Source of the DNA: Candidatus Paceibacterota bacterium
GTDB taxonomy: Bacteria; Verrucomicrobiota; Verrucomicrobiia; Limisphaerales; UBA8199
Assembly (NCBI GenBank): GCA_035452965.1
Contig: DAOTCE010000024.1
Coordinates: 16,799 to 80,798, forward strand
Length of the DNA: 64,000 nucleotides
Direction of reading: 5' to 3'
The translations under genes and the position numbers were made by a program. Below are positions 1-9,586 of the stretch, piece by piece. Position 1 is the stretch's first letter. Each line of letters starts with the position of its first letter. Below the pieces are notes generated by a model that had not been told where the DNA came from, did not search any database, and saw only the letters and a program-made list of their open reading frames with translations.

Positions 1-934
1 CGGGGCAGTTCTTCTGGCTGAGGCTGCCCTTTAGCTGGGTGACGGATTCGTATTCGTGCTCCTCCATCCAGGCGATCAGGTCGCGTTCAATGACCCCGAT
101 CTGGCGCACGCCATGCCGGATTAGCGCAGAGCAGAGCATGGTGATGTCGGCTCCGGCCATGAGCATCTTTAGCACATCGGTGGCGCGGTGGACGCCACTG
201 GTGGCGGCCAGACTAGGACGTATCTTACCGTAGAGCAGCGCGATCCAGCGCAAGGGGACACGCATGGCCATGGGCGTGCTCAACAGAATGTTGGGCTTCA
301 CTTCGAGCGCCTCCAGGTCAATGTCCGGTTGGTAGAAGCGGTTGAACAGGACCAGCCCATTCGCGCCGGCCTGATCGAGGCGCTTCGCCATGTTGGCGAA
401 ATTGGTGAAAAACGGGCTGAGCTTGACCGCGACGGGGATGGTGACCGCCGCCTTGACTGCCTTGAGGATGTCGAGGTACGTCTGCTCGATTTCATCGGAA
501 CTGAGGTCCATGTCCGTGGGGATGTAATAGATATTCAGCTCCAGGGCATCGGCCCCGGCCTGTTGAATGCCTTTGGCATAATCCGTCCAACCGCCCGTTG
601 ACGAGCCGTTGAGGCTGGCGATGACCGGTATTCGCACTGCCTTCTTGGCGTTGGCAATGTGCTGGAGATACTCTTCGGGCCCGAGGCGGAATTCCTTCGG
701 CTCCGGGAAGTAGGTGAGCGCTTCGGCGAAGCTCTCGGTGCCATGCTCCATGTGATGGTCCAGTTCGTCGCGGTCCTGGCGCAGTTGCTCCTCGAACAGG
801 GAGTAGAGGACCACAGCCGACGCCCCGGCGTCCTCCATCTGTTTGATGCCGTCAATCTCTTCCGACAGGGGAGAGGCCGCGGGGACCAGCGGCGTGCGAA
901 GCTTTAATCCGAGATAGGTTGTCTTTAGATCCAT
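1..934 (-). CDS. Dihydroorotate dehydrogenase-like flavoprotein (3' end beyond window)
   Basis: The first 311 codons of a TIM-barrel FMN enzyme of the dihydroorotate dehydrogenase/PreA class are visible; the C-terminus lies outside the window. It begins [20 protein letters not shown], the usual start of the DHOD-like proteins that follow pyruvate:ferredoxin oxidoreductase genes. The barrel continues with [11 protein letters not shown] near residue 45, a VIASLNG segment near 100, and AVKLSPFF near 170. The gene starts 19 bp after the nifJ stop on the same strand, so the two are probably one operon. That pairing suggests a redox role with ferredoxin rather than, or besides, pyrimidine synthesis. 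The barrel fold is clear; the substrate is not known from sequence. Confidence 0.85.
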   Translation of the reverse strand, partial: MDLKTTYLGLKLRTPLVPAASPLSEEIDGIKQMEDAGASAVVLYSLFEEQLRQDRDELDHHMEHGTESFAEALTYFPEPKEFRLGPEEYLQHIANAKKAVRIPVIASLNGSSTGGWTDYAKGIQQAGADALELNIYYIPTDMDLSSDEIEQTYLDILKAVKAAVTIPVAVKLSPFFTNFANMAKRLDQAGANGLVLFNRFYQPDIDLEALEVKPNILLSTPMAMRVPLRWIALLYGKIRPSLAATSGVHRATDVLKMLMAGADITMLCSALIRHGVRQIGVIERDLIAWMEEHEYESVTQLKGSLSQKNCP

Positions 935-953
935 AAGCCTGAGTCGTTATGAG

Positions 954-3900
954 TTAAGGTTGTTGGTCCACGGTGGTGGCGGGCTTGGGCTGCGTGCCCG
1001 CACCGTTGCCGCCATTGGGTTTGAGTCCCGCCAGGTATTGGTAGTAAGCCCAGCGGCGTTCGGCGTCCGTCTGCGCCTGAGCAAAGAACTTCTTCGCGTC
1101 CTCCGGCTTGCTCTTGGTGAGCATCTTGAACCGGTTCTCCGAGAGCAGATAGTCCTGCACCTTGGCTTTGGCCGCCTGGGAATCCAGCTGCAGCGGATTC
1201 TCGCCCCGCTCGGCACGACGCGGATCGTAGCGGTAAAGGAGCCACTGGCCGGACTCAACCGCCAGCCGTTGCTGGCGGGCACCCGCGCCGCGGTCCAGGT
1301 CAATACCGTGGGCGATGCAATGGCTGTAGGCGATGATGATAGAGGGGCCAGAATAGGACTCGGCTTCAATGAACGCCTTGAGGGTATGCTCGTCCTTGGC
1401 ACCCATCGCCACGCTGGCCACATACACGGAGCCGTAACCCATGGCAATGAGGCCAAGGTCTTTCTTCCGCAGTGGCTTGCCGCCGGCGGCAAACTTCGCC
1501 ACCGCTCCGCGCGGCGTGGACTTCGAACACTGCCCGCCGGTGTTGGAATAGACTTCGGTATCCAGCACGAGGACGTTGATGTCGCGCCCGCTGGCGAGAA
1601 CGTGGTCGAGGCCGCCGTAGCCGATGTCGTAGGCCCAGCCATCGCCGCCGATGATCCAGACGCTGCGGCGGATCAGGTTGTCCGCGATGGCGAGCAGCAT
1701 CTTGGCTTCGCTGCTCGTGTCGGTGGCCAGCTTCCGCTTGAGCGCAGCGACGCGTTCGCGCTGGTCGTAGATGCCCGCTTCGTCGGTCTGGTTGGCATTG
1801 ATGAGCGCGCTGACGAATTCATCGCCCAGTTTCGGGGCGAGCTTCTGAAGCAGCTCGCAGGCAAACTCCTTCTGCTTGTCAATGGAAGCGCGGAAGCCCA
1901 GGCCAAACTCGGCATTGTCCTCGAACAGGGAATTGTTCCAGGTTGGGCCGCGACCTTCCTTGTTCTTTGTGTAAGGCGTGGTAGGCAGGTTGCCGCCGTA
2001 GATCGAGGAGCAGCCGGTCGCGTTGCCCGCGACAATGCGGTCGCCGAACAGCTGGGTGAGCAGTTTCAGATAAGGCGTCTCGCCGCAGCCACCGCAGGCG
2101 CCGCTGTATTCGAAGAGCGGCTGCATGACCTGCATCTGGCGAAGTTGTGTCACCTTGAGCTTGCGGCGGTCGAACTCCGGCAGGGCGAGGAAGAAGTTGT
2201 AATTGTCGCGCTCGCTAAAGCGGATGGGAGGTTGCGGCCGCATGTTAATGGCCTTGAGCTTGGCTTCGGTCTTGTTCTTGGCCGGGCACACCTCAACGCA
2301 CAGGCAGCAGCCGGTGCAATCCTCGGGTGCAACCTGGAGGGTCCATTTCAAACCCTTCCACTCCGGAGAGCGGGCGTCGGTGCTCTTGAATGTGGCGGGC
2401 GCACCTTGCAGGTGCTTCGCGTCGTAGACCTTCATGCGGATGCAGGCGTGCGGGCAGATGGCCACGCACTTGCCGCACTGGATGCAGGTCTTCTCGTCCC
2501 AGACCGGAATTTCCAGCGCCAGGTTGCGCTTCTCGTAGCGAGAGGTGCCGGTCGGGAAGGTGCCGTCAGGATTAAACGCGCTGACCGGCAAGGATTCGCC
2601 GCGGTTGCCGTAAATGACGCCGAGGGTTTCAGCGATTTCCTTCGGGGCGTCGGCGGTGAATGGCGTGGGAAGCTCCTTCGTGCTGCTAACCTGGGCGGGG
2701 ATCTTCACCTCGTGGAGGTTGGTCAGGGTCTGGTCCACTGCGGCAATGTTCTTCTTGACCACTTCCTCGCCTTTGCGGCCATAGGTCTTCTTGATGGTGT
2801 ACTTGATCTGCTCGATGGCCTCATCGCGCGGGAGCACTCCGGAGAGGGCAAAGAAGCAGGTCTGCATGATGGTGTTAATGCGGGCGCCCATGCCCGTAGC
2901 CTTGGCTACGCTGATCGCGTCAATGACGTAGAACTTCACCTTCTTCTTGATCAGGCTTTTCTGGACGGGGCGGGGGAGCTGATCCCAGATTTCGCCTGGC
3001 CCGTAGTGAGTGTTGAGCAGGAAAGCCCCACCAGGCACGAGGTCCTGGAGCATGTCGTAGCGGTCCAGGAAGATCGGTTGGTGGCAGGCGACGAAGTTGG
3101 CCTTGGTGACCAGGTAGATGGAGCGGATTGGCTTGGGACCGAACCGCAGGTGAGAAATGGTCACCGCGCCGGCCTTCTTGGAGTCGTAGACGAAGTAGCC
3201 CTGGGCGTAGTTGTCGGTGTTCTCCCCGATGATCTTGATCGAGTTCTTGTTGGCTCCAACCGTACCGTCCGAGCCAAGGCCATAGAACAGAGCACGGACG
3301 ACCTTATCCGACTCGGTCGAGAAGTCCGGATCGCACGCCAGACTGGTCTGGGAGACATCGTCCTCGATTCCCACGGTGAAGTGATTTTTCGGGCTGGCCG
3401 CAGCCAGGTTGTCGAACACCGCCTTCACCATGGCCGGTGTGAAATCTTTCGAAGACAGTCCGTAGCGACCGCCGACAACCTTCGGCATGCTCTTGAGCTT
3501 GCCCCAACCTGCCGCCAGGCTCTCGTTCAGCGCCGTCACCACATCCAAGTAGAGTGGCTCGCCCAACGCGCCGGATTCCTTGGTCCGGTCCAGCACCGCA
3601 ATTGACTTCACGCTGGCTGGCATCGCCTCAATGAACCGCTTCACGCAGAATGGCCGGAACAGCCGCACCTTCAGAACGCCGACCTTTGCGCCGCGTTCGT
3701 TGAGGTATTCCACCGCCTCATGCGCTGTTTCGCTACCCGAACCCATGATGACCAGCAGGCGCTCCGCGTTCGGGTCGCCGACGTATTGGAAGGGCTGGTA
3801 TTGACGGCCGGTAACGGCGGCAAACTTGTCCATCACTTTGGCGGTGATGTCCGCGCACTTGGCGTAGAAGGGATTGCACGCCTCGCGCGCCTGGAAGAAC

Positions 3901-4571
3901 ACGTCCGGATTCTGCGCCGAGCCGCGCAGCACCGGCCGTTCGGGGTTCATCGCGCGCTGGCGGTGAGCGATCACGAAGTCCTCGTTGATCACCTGGCGGA
4001 TAATGTTCTCATCCACCAGCTCGATCTTCGAAACTTCGTGCGAAGTGCGGAACCCGTCAAAGAAGTGCAGGAAGGGGATTCGACTCTCGAGCGTTGCCTC
4101 CTGCGCGATCAGCGCGAAGTCCATCGCCTCCTGCACGCTGGCCGAGCTAAGCAACGCGAACCCGGTGGTGCGGGCGTGCATCACGTCGCTGTGATCGCCA
4201 AAAATGGACAGCGCATGGGTGGCCAATGTGCGGGCGGTGATGTGGAACACGGTCGGGGTCAGCTCGCCGGCGATCTTAAACATGTTGGGCACCTTGAGCA
4301 GCAAGCCCTGGGAAGCAGTGAAAGTGCAGGTCAGCGCGCCGGTCTGGAGCGCGCCGTGCACGGCACCCGCCGCGCCCCCTTCGCTTTGCATCTCCACCAC
4401 CGATGGCACGGTGCCCCAGAGGTTTTTGATGCCTTCGGACGCCCACTGGTCGCACCACTCGCCCATGTTCGAGGAGGGGGTGATGGGGTAGATGCCCATC
4501 ACTTCGTTGCAGCGGTAAGCCACGTAGGCGACCGCCTCATTGCCATCAATCGTTGTATAGGTTTTGTTCAT
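954..4571 (-). CDS. nifJ: Pyruvate:ferredoxin (flavodoxin) oxidoreductase
   Basis: A full-length 1205-residue homodimeric-type PFOR. It oxidatively decarboxylates pyruvate with CoA to acetyl-CoA and CO2 and passes electrons to ferredoxin or flavodoxin in the cytoplasm. The N-terminal pyruvate domain has the typical YPITPSSNMGEW near residue 28. Two [4Fe-4S] ferredoxin-type motifs follow, CIQCGKCVAIC near 696 and CTGCCLCVEVC near 752. The C-terminal thiamine-diphosphate domain has a further Cys motif, GACGGCGETPYLKLL, and the GDGWAYDIGYGGLDHVL segment. All expected parts are present in order. The start is the ATG at 4571, giving MNKTYTTIDGNEA. The enzyme implies low-potential, anaerobic or microaerobic carbon metabolism. 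A dihydroorotate dehydrogenase-like gene follows 19 bp downstream, probably co-transcribed. Confidence 0.97.
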   Translation of the reverse strand: MNKTYTTIDGNEAVAYVAYRCNEVMGIYPITPSSNMGEWCDQWASEGIKNLWGTVPSVVEMQSEGGAAGAVHGALQTGALTCTFTASQGLLLKVPNMFKIAGELTPTVFHITARTLATHALSIFGDHSDVMHARTTGFALLSSASVQEAMDFALIAQEATLESRIPFLHFFDGFRTSHEVSKIELVDENIIRQVINEDFVIAHRQRAMNPERPVLRGSAQNPDVFFQAREACNPFYAKCADITAKVMDKFAAVTGRQYQPFQYVGDPNAERLLVIMGSGSETAHEAVEYLNERGAKVGVLKVRLFRPFCVKRFIEAMPASVKSIAVLDRTKESGALGEPLYLDVVTALNESLAAGWGKLKSMPKVVGGRYGLSSKDFTPAMVKAVFDNLAAASPKNHFTVGIEDDVSQTSLACDPDFSTESDKVVRALFYGLGSDGTVGANKNSIKIIGENTDNYAQGYFVYDSKKAGAVTISHLRFGPKPIRSIYLVTKANFVACHQPIFLDRYDMLQDLVPGGAFLLNTHYGPGEIWDQLPRPVQKSLIKKKVKFYVIDAISVAKATGMGARINTIMQTCFFALSGVLPRDEAIEQIKYTIKKTYGRKGEEVVKKNIAAVDQTLTNLHEVKIPAQVSSTKELPTPFTADAPKEIAETLGVIYGNRGESLPVSAFNPDGTFPTGTSRYEKRNLALEIPVWDEKTCIQCGKCVAICPHACIRMKVYDAKHLQGAPATFKSTDARSPEWKGLKWTLQVAPEDCTGCCLCVEVCPAKNKTEAKLKAINMRPQPPIRFSERDNYNFFLALPEFDRRKLKVTQLRQMQVMQPLFEYSGACGGCGETPYLKLLTQLFGDRIVAGNATGCSSIYGGNLPTTPYTKNKEGRGPTWNNSLFEDNAEFGLGFRASIDKQKEFACELLQKLAPKLGDEFVSALINANQTDEAGIYDQRERVAALKRKLATDTSSEAKMLLAIADNLIRRSVWIIGGDGWAYDIGYGGLDHVLASGRDINVLVLDTEVYSNTGGQCSKSTPRGAVAKFAAGGKPLRKKDLGLIAMGYGSVYVASVAMGAKDEHTLKAFIEAESYSGPSIIIAYSHCIAHGIDLDRGAGARQQRLAVESGQWLLYRYDPRRAERGENPLQLDSQAAKAKVQDYLLSENRFKMLTKSKPEDAKKFFAQAQTDAERRWAYYQYLAGLKPNGGNGAGTQPKPATTVDQQP

Positions 4572-4983
4572 GTTGCTAGAGTGCTAAATCACTAAAGTCG
4601 TTCGTTCGTTCACGGAAACTGACTGGTGTCCGTGGCGGTCTCCCCGCGAGAATTGCGAATCCTCGGTCCCGGCGGCAGCAATGTGCCCGGGCGCTCGCCC
4701 AGGCACTTCACCGCCATTGGCAAAACTTCACCCTATTTTGCGCGCAATCCCGCCCGGTAGGCAAACAGAAAACGGTGTCGCCAAAAGAGGTCCATCACGG
4801 ATTCTCGGAAAGCGCCAACGGTGATTGCCACCCGCACAACCCAGATGGACTATCTCACTTCCTGACCCGCGCACTGTCCATATTCTGGAGACGGCAAGAG
4901 AGATAAGTATGCAGCCCTTATGACCAGACGCTGCAGGCTTCGCGTGAAACCCGCATTCATTGGGCACCACTCGCGCGACGCCC
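4572..4983. other. Intergenic region upstream of nifJ
   Basis: This 412-bp stretch lies between the acyl-CoA synthetase gene and nifJ. It holds the shared upstream element at 4705-4764, described separately. Next to it, 4683-4706 is an imperfect inverted repeat: 11-bp arms, one mismatch, a 2-nt centre. Read toward nifJ, the hairpin directly follows the second GGTGAAG repeat, so it could form in the mRNA leader. A short minus-strand ORF at 4728-4970 crosses the element and looks fortuitous. Confidence 0.5.
4705..4764 (-). promoter_or_regulatory. Shared promoter/operator element, copy 1 (nifJ operon)
   Basis: Positions 4705-4744 match 8269-8308 at 35 of 40 bases, and weaker similarity continues to about 4770. 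Read on the minus strand, a possible -35 TTGCCT (4764-4759) and -10 AAAATA (4739-4734) are 19 bp apart. After them come two GGTGAAG repeats whose starts are 20 bp apart, roughly two helical turns. The element ends 133 bp before the nifJ start codon. The repeats could be an operator or leader signal; the promoter reading is inference. Confidence 0.5.
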
Positions 4984-7734
4984 TCAGAGCTTCATCTCAA
5001 TGACGCACTCAGACTCGCCGACGGGGGTGCGAACCTCGAAGCCGACCTTCTTGCACATCTGCTGCATTTCCTTGTTCTCGCGCAGGGTGTAGGCGACCAG
5101 CCGGGTGAGCTTCTCGATCTTGGCGATCTGGATGAGGCGCTGGGTCAGCTCCGTGCCCAGGCCTTTACGTTGGCATTGGTCGGTCACTACGACGGCGAAC
5201 TCACCGACGCTGGTGCTGTGCAGCTTGCTGAGCCGCGCCACGGCGACGATCTCCAACTGGCCTTCCCCGTTCTTGTGCTCGGCGACAAGCGCGATTTCGC
5301 GGTCGTAGTCGTTGAAGCAAATGCGGATGAGGCGGGTGTGGGCAACGCGCTGCTGGAGCTTGAGCGGACTGAAGTAGCGCAGGTAGACGCTGCGCTCGGA
5401 GAGGCCCTCGTGGAACTTGACGATGACCGGCTCATCCTCGGGGCGGATAGGGCGAATGGTCACCTTGCGGCCATCCTTCATCTTCCAGCCGCCAACGTAT
5501 TGAGTCGGGTAGGGCCGAATGGCCAGCTTGGGCAGTTGCTCCTCGGTGGTTTTGGGATCGTGGAGGATGACGCGGGCATCGAGCGCAACGAGGTCATCGC
5601 TGGAGGCAAAGAGCGGGTTGATGTCAATTTCCTTGATCCAGCGTTGCTCGGCGACGAGCTGGCTGAAGCCGACCATGAGTTTCTCGAGGGCAGCCAGGTC
5701 CACGGGTTTGCGGCCGCGCACGCCTTTGAGGGCGTGATAAATCTTGGTGCGCTCCATCATGCGGCGAGCGAGGGTGGTATTGAGCGGCGGCAGCGACAAG
5801 GCTTTGTCCTTGAACACTTCAACTAGCTGGCCGCCCATGCCGAACAGCAGCACCGGTCCAAATTGCGGGTCTATGCTGCTGCCCAGGATGATCTCGTAGC
5901 CGTCGCCGAGCTTGATCATCTTCTGAACGGTGACGCCCTGGAAGTGTTCAGCGCCCTTCTTCTGGGTGACCGAGGTTCTGATGTCGTTGAACGCCCGGCG
6001 CACGTCAGCCTCGTCCTTGAGGTTCAATTGGACGCCGCCGACATCGGTCTTATGGGTGATGGTTTCCGAGTAGAGCTTGAGGACGGCAGGGAAGCCGATT
6101 TCCCTAGCGAGCGCGGCAGCCTCCGCCTCGGTCTTCGCGATCTTGGTGATGACGGTTGGGATGCCGTAGCAATCGAGGAGTTCTTTGGACTCCGCCTCGG
6201 TGAGGATGGTGCGGCCAGCTTTCTTAACGGCCTCCACCAGTTTCTGGGCCTTGGCCCGGCCGGATTCGAGGTCGGCGGGATCGGCAGAAGGCAGGGGCGT
6301 TTCGTAAAGGGCGCGCAAGTTCTCGGCGTATTGCCACATGGACGAGAAGACCATCGCGGCAGTATCGGGATACGCGAAGGTCGGGATGTCAGCGCGGTTG
6401 AGGATGGCCTCGCCGGCGGCGATCTCATCGCCTCCCATCCAACTGGCCAGCACTGGTTTGCCCTCGATGTGGCCGAAAGCCTTGAGCTTCTCGGCGGTGG
6501 CAGTGGCATCGGTCATGGCCTGGGGAGTGAGGATGACCAGCAGGCCGTCGTTATTCGGATCCCGGCCAGCCACTTCGAGGGTCTTTGCGTAAAGTTCCGC
6601 GCTGGCGTCTCCAATAACGTCAATGGGATTGTTATGGCTCCAGACCGCCGGCAGGAACTTGTTCAACTCTTCCATCGTTTCCTTGGACACCTCGGCCAGG
6701 GCGCCACCACTGGTCAACAACGCATCGGTGGCCAACACGCCTGGCCCGCCAGCGTTGGTGATGATGGTGAGCCGGTTGCCCTGGGGGCGGGGCTGCTTGG
6801 CGAGGACTTCGGACATGTGGAACAGGTCGGAAATAGTGTCCACGCGCAGCACGCCGCAGCGTTTGAAGGCCGCCTCGAGAACGTCGTCTGAGCCGGTGAG
6901 CGAACCGGTGTGAGATGCAGCAGCCTTGGCGGCGCCCTCGGTGCGGCCGGGCTTAATGACAATAATCGGCTTGGTCAAGGCCACCTCGCGGGCGGCGGAC
7001 AGGAAGGCCCGGGCATCGCCGATGGTCTCCATATAGAGGACGATGCTCTTGGTATTCGGATCATCGCCATAGTAGCTGATGAGGTCGCCCCAGCCCACGT
7101 CGAGCATCGAGCCGATGGAGACGAAGGCGCTGAAGCCGACCATTTCGCGCAGGGACCAGTCGAGCACGGCGGTGCACAAAGCGCCGGATTGGCTGATGAA
7201 AGCAACGTTGCCGCGGCGGGCGATACCGGCGGCGAAGGTGGCATTGACGCCGCTGATGGGGTTCATCACTCCCAGGCAGTTCGGGCCGACGAGCCGCATG
7301 TTGCCGCGACGGACATGGGCCAGCAACTGCCGCTCGAGCTCAACCCCTGCCGGACCTGTTTCCTTGAAGCCCGCGGAAATCACCACCGCGCCGGGAATGC
7401 CCAGGTCAGCGGCCTCGCCAATAATACCGGGGATAATCGCGGCCGGTGTGGTGACCACGACCAGGTCAGGCTTCTCCGGAAGGCTAGCCAGCTTGGGGTA
7501 GGCCTTGATACCGAGCACGCTGGGGCGGGTGGGGTTGACCGGATAGATGGGGCCGCCGAAGGGCGTGTTCATCAGGTTCCACAGGACAGTGCGACCGACG
7601 CTGCCGGGCTTTTCGGTAGCCCCGACGACCGCAACCGATTTCGGCATGAAGATGGCATCCAGCGGATGGCGGTCCATTTGACGGTCGGCGGAGCTAAACG
7701 GCTTTTGAATGGTAGAGGTTACGGGCGTATTCAT
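4984..7734 (-). CDS. ADP-forming acyl-CoA synthetase fused to GNAT acetyltransferase (Pat/YfiQ-like)
   Basis: A 916-residue fusion with the architecture of bacterial protein acetyltransferases such as Pat/YfiQ (PatZ). The N-terminal CoA-binding Rossmann domain (about 28-125) has [16 protein letters not shown] and is followed by a succinyl-CoA ligase-like region with FISQSGAL. The motif [11 protein letters not shown] carries the histidine that is phosphorylated in active ADP-forming ligases, so the ligase half may be catalytic, unlike YfiQ-type proteins that have lost it. An ATP-grasp domain spans roughly 490-720. The C-terminal GNAT domain (about 745-916) has the acetyl-CoA signature [14 protein letters not shown]. 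The gene overlaps the upstream alkyltransferase-like gene by 4 bp (ATGA). It could make acetyl-CoA or other acyl-CoAs with ATP conservation, acetylate protein lysines, or both. Confidence 0.9.
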   Translation of the reverse strand: MNTPVTSTIQKPFSSADRQMDRHPLDAIFMPKSVAVVGATEKPGSVGRTVLWNLMNTPFGGPIYPVNPTRPSVLGIKAYPKLASLPEKPDLVVVTTPAAIIPGIIGEAADLGIPGAVVISAGFKETGPAGVELERQLLAHVRRGNMRLVGPNCLGVMNPISGVNATFAAGIARRGNVAFISQSGALCTAVLDWSLREMVGFSAFVSIGSMLDVGWGDLISYYGDDPNTKSIVLYMETIGDARAFLSAAREVALTKPIIVIKPGRTEGAAKAAASHTGSLTGSDDVLEAAFKRCGVLRVDTISDLFHMSEVLAKQPRPQGNRLTIITNAGGPGVLATDALLTSGGALAEVSKETMEELNKFLPAVWSHNNPIDVIGDASAELYAKTLEVAGRDPNNDGLLVILTPQAMTDATATAEKLKAFGHIEGKPVLASWMGGDEIAAGEAILNRADIPTFAYPDTAAMVFSSMWQYAENLRALYETPLPSADPADLESGRAKAQKLVEAVKKAGRTILTEAESKELLDCYGIPTVITKIAKTEAEAAALAREIGFPAVLKLYSETITHKTDVGGVQLNLKDEADVRRAFNDIRTSVTQKKGAEHFQGVTVQKMIKLGDGYEIILGSSIDPQFGPVLLFGMGGQLVEVFKDKALSLPPLNTTLARRMMERTKIYHALKGVRGRKPVDLAALEKLMVGFSQLVAEQRWIKEIDINPLFASSDDLVALDARVILHDPKTTEEQLPKLAIRPYPTQYVGGWKMKDGRKVTIRPIRPEDEPVIVKFHEGLSERSVYLRYFSPLKLQQRVAHTRLIRICFNDYDREIALVAEHKNGEGQLEIVAVARLSKLHSTSVGEFAVVVTDQCQRKGLGTELTQRLIQIAKIEKLTRLVAYTLRENKEMQQMCKKVGFEVRTPVGESECVIEMKL

Positions 7735-8219
7735 TGGGAATTTGTAGTGCTGAATGTGATGAGTTGTTGCTGGAAGTCGGCGACAAAGCGCCTCTTTCCA
7801 CGAGTTAAAATCCTATGGCCCTCAGCCCGCAGCCGCCGGCTCAAGCCGCTAATGCCGCCGGGATACTTGGCGTTAAGTTCACCGCCGGTCTTTAGCGTGC
7901 GCCAATACGGGGTTACGGCTTTTTGTCCGGCCGCCGCCGCTTCCTGGGCGGCGTTAGCGGCAATCCATGCGAAGATTCCTGTGGTCATGGGACAGCCGAT
8001 GGTGGCTCGGTGCTTTCGGGCAAGAGCGGCGCGAATCTCGTTGATGGTCGTAAGCTTGCCACGCGGCACACGCTTCATCAGCGCATCCACCTCCAGAGGA
8101 GCCGGGATAACGACAGTGCCGCGGCCCCACCGTGCGCTCATTCCGGGCGCGATCTTAACCACTCGCGGCAGGCCTTTGCTGTCCGCGAGTTTCTCCCGCC
8201 ATGATGTGCGTTTCCTCAT
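7731..8219 (-). CDS. MGMT-family alkyltransferase-like protein
   Basis: A 162-residue protein of the MGMT/Ada DNA-binding superfamily. The segment [17 protein letters not shown] (54-70) matches the helix-turn-helix entry of O6-alkylguanine transferases, and [19 protein letters not shown] (104-122) aligns with their active-site loop and tail. The catalytic PCHR motif is replaced by PYWR, so no acceptor cysteine sits at that place; the only nearby cysteine is in GCPMTTG (76). This recalls alkyltransferase-like (ATL) proteins, which bind O6-alkylguanine without repairing it and recruit excision repair. The gene leads a two-gene operon and overlaps the acyl-CoA synthetase start by 4 bp. The family placement is good; the biochemical role is inferred. 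Confidence 0.75.
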   Translation of the reverse strand: MRKRTSWREKLADSKGLPRVVKIAPGMSARWGRGTVVIPAPLEVDALMKRVPRGKLTTINEIRAALARKHRATIGCPMTTGIFAWIAANAAQEAAAAGQKAVTPYWRTLKTGGELNAKYPGGISGLSRRLRAEGHRILTRGKRRFVADFQQQLITFSTTNSQ

Positions 8220-8268
8220 TCTGGAAATGGAGCAACCGACTGCAGTCTGCCGGCGGGACGTAGGCCCG

Positions 8269-8327
8269 ACTTCACCGGCGTTGGCAAATCTTCACCATAT
8301 ATTGCGCGGTGACCGGGCCATTAGCAA
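8269..8327 (-). promoter_or_regulatory. Shared promoter/operator element, copy 2 (alkyltransferase-like operon)
   Basis: This is the second copy of the element at 4705-4764, with 35 of 40 bases identical over 8269-8308. Read on the minus strand, a possible -35 TTGCTA (8327-8322) and -10 AATATA (8303-8298) are 18 bp apart. Two GGTGAAG repeats spaced 20 bp apart follow. The element ends 49 bp before the start codon of the MGMT-family gene. Finding the same block before two separate metabolic operons suggests shared control. Confidence 0.5.
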
Positions 8328-8377
8328 AGCAAAAACAAATGGCATGCAAATGCCGGCTTAGGTGATGATCCAGCAGT

Positions 8378-9586
8378 TTAGGTGCGGAACAAAACGCCTT
8401 CGCGTTTGAACATCGCCACAGCGGCCGCCAGGGCGCCGGCAGCGTATATGCAGGTCGAGGCGAAGATCAACGCGATGTAGTTCCAATGAAAGGTGCCGGA
8501 GAGAATTTCCTTGCTCACGAGGCTGAGGTTCACCACCGGGATAACCGCCAGGCGGCTGTTAAGCTCCACGCCGGGCAGCATCGACGCCACCGCCGGCATG
8601 ATGGTGACGAGCAGCAGCGGCTGCAAGTAACTGTGCGCCTCCTTGGTGGTGCGGGAGAACAAGCCAATCGCCAGCATTACGGCGGAAAAGAGCAGGGCCA
8701 TCGGCAGCATCATCACAAACACGGCTGCCAGGGAGGACAGGTCCATCGTCAGGGGCAGGGGCAGCGCTTCGCGGCCCCCGCCGGTGGCCAATCGCTTAAC
8801 CAGCGCAAAGGACGCCCCCAGGCTGCAGAGCGACAGCAAGGTGGTGACGAGCGAAGCGGTCAGCACCATCAGGCATTTCCCGTACACCAAGTGCGTGCGG
8901 GCAACCGGACTGCACAAGAGAGTCTCTATTGTCCCGCGCTCCTTTTCGCCGGCGGTCAAATCAACGGAAGGGTAAATCGCGCCGGTCATGCACATCAGAA
9001 TAAGGAGGTAGGGGATAAACGCTCCAAGAAGATTGCCACTGACTTTCTTGGGCGGCGCCACGTTAGTCTGTCGTATGTCGAAGGGCTTGAGCAACCGCTC
9101 AGGGAAGTTGTGCGCGGCGAGGCGCTTGCTCAACGTTCGGTCGCTCAACTGGCGAAAGAACTCCTCGATTGGCTGCGCCCCGAAGGAGGATTTCATCTCC
9201 CCTTCGTAAATGTAAATGTGCACCGTCTTCTTCTCTCCGGTGCGAAGGGCATCGTCGAACCCGGCGGGAATCTCGACGGCGGCACGAACCTTCTTGTTCG
9301 ATATCAAATTGGTGTAGTCCTGGCTGGCAGGGACGACCTGAATCGTCTTCAGCGCGCGCAATGCGGCCAGGGTCTGCGTAGAATCCTCGCCGCCGAGCAC
9401 CATAACCCTGGGGATCTCTTGCTGCGCTTGAGTTACCAGCCGGACCGCCAGCACTCCCATGCCCAGCGTGAGCGCCGGGATGGCGATCAACGGCACCACG
9501 ATCATCGAGATAATTGTCCGCCGGTCCCGCAGCGAATCGAGCAGCTCCTTTCGATAAACAACGCCAACGCTGCGCAAGGTCGTCAT
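8378..9586 (-). CDS. ABC-2 type transporter permease (NatB-like)
   Basis: A 402-residue permease of an ABC-2 exporter resembling NatB (sodium efflux) and related DrrB/CcmB-type subunits. It starts MTTLRSVGVVYRKELLDSLR and has one membrane segment near 25-50. A long extracytoplasmic domain follows (about 55-170). The C-terminal half holds a cluster of at least five hydrophobic segments, including the FIPYLLILMCMTGAIYPSVD and TAGEKERGTIETLL region typical of this family. Its ATG overlaps the stop of the ATPase gene by 4 bp, so the two are translationally coupled. The substrate cannot be told from sequence; Na+ is only one option. Confidence 0.88.
   Translation of the reverse strand: MTTLRSVGVVYRKELLDSLRDRRTIISMIVVPLIAIPALTLGMGVLAVRLVTQAQQEIPRVMVLGGEDSTQTLAALRALKTIQVVPASQDYTNLISNKKVRAAVEIPAGFDDALRTGEKKTVHIYIYEGEMKSSFGAQPIEEFFRQLSDRTLSKRLAAHNFPERLLKPFDIRQTNVAPPKKVSGNLLGAFIPYLLILMCMTGAIYPSVDLTAGEKERGTIETLLCSPVARTHLVYGKCLMVLTASLVTTLLSLCSLGASFALVKRLATGGGREALPLPLTMDLSSLAAVFVMMLPMALLFSAVMLAIGLFSRTTKEAHSYLQPLLLVTIMPAVASMLPGVELNSRLAVIPVVNLSLVSKEILSGTFHWNYIALIFASTCIYAAGALAAAVAMFKREGVLFRT

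Noticed and set aside
960..3605. 881-codon plus-strand ORF opposite nifJ
   Set aside because: It is antisense to the clearly conserved nifJ. High GC leaves long open frames on the other strand, and its product has no recognisable motif.
4728..4970. 80-codon minus-strand ORF upstream of nifJ
   Set aside because: It covers the shared upstream element, has no family match, and does not have a counterpart at the second copy of the element.
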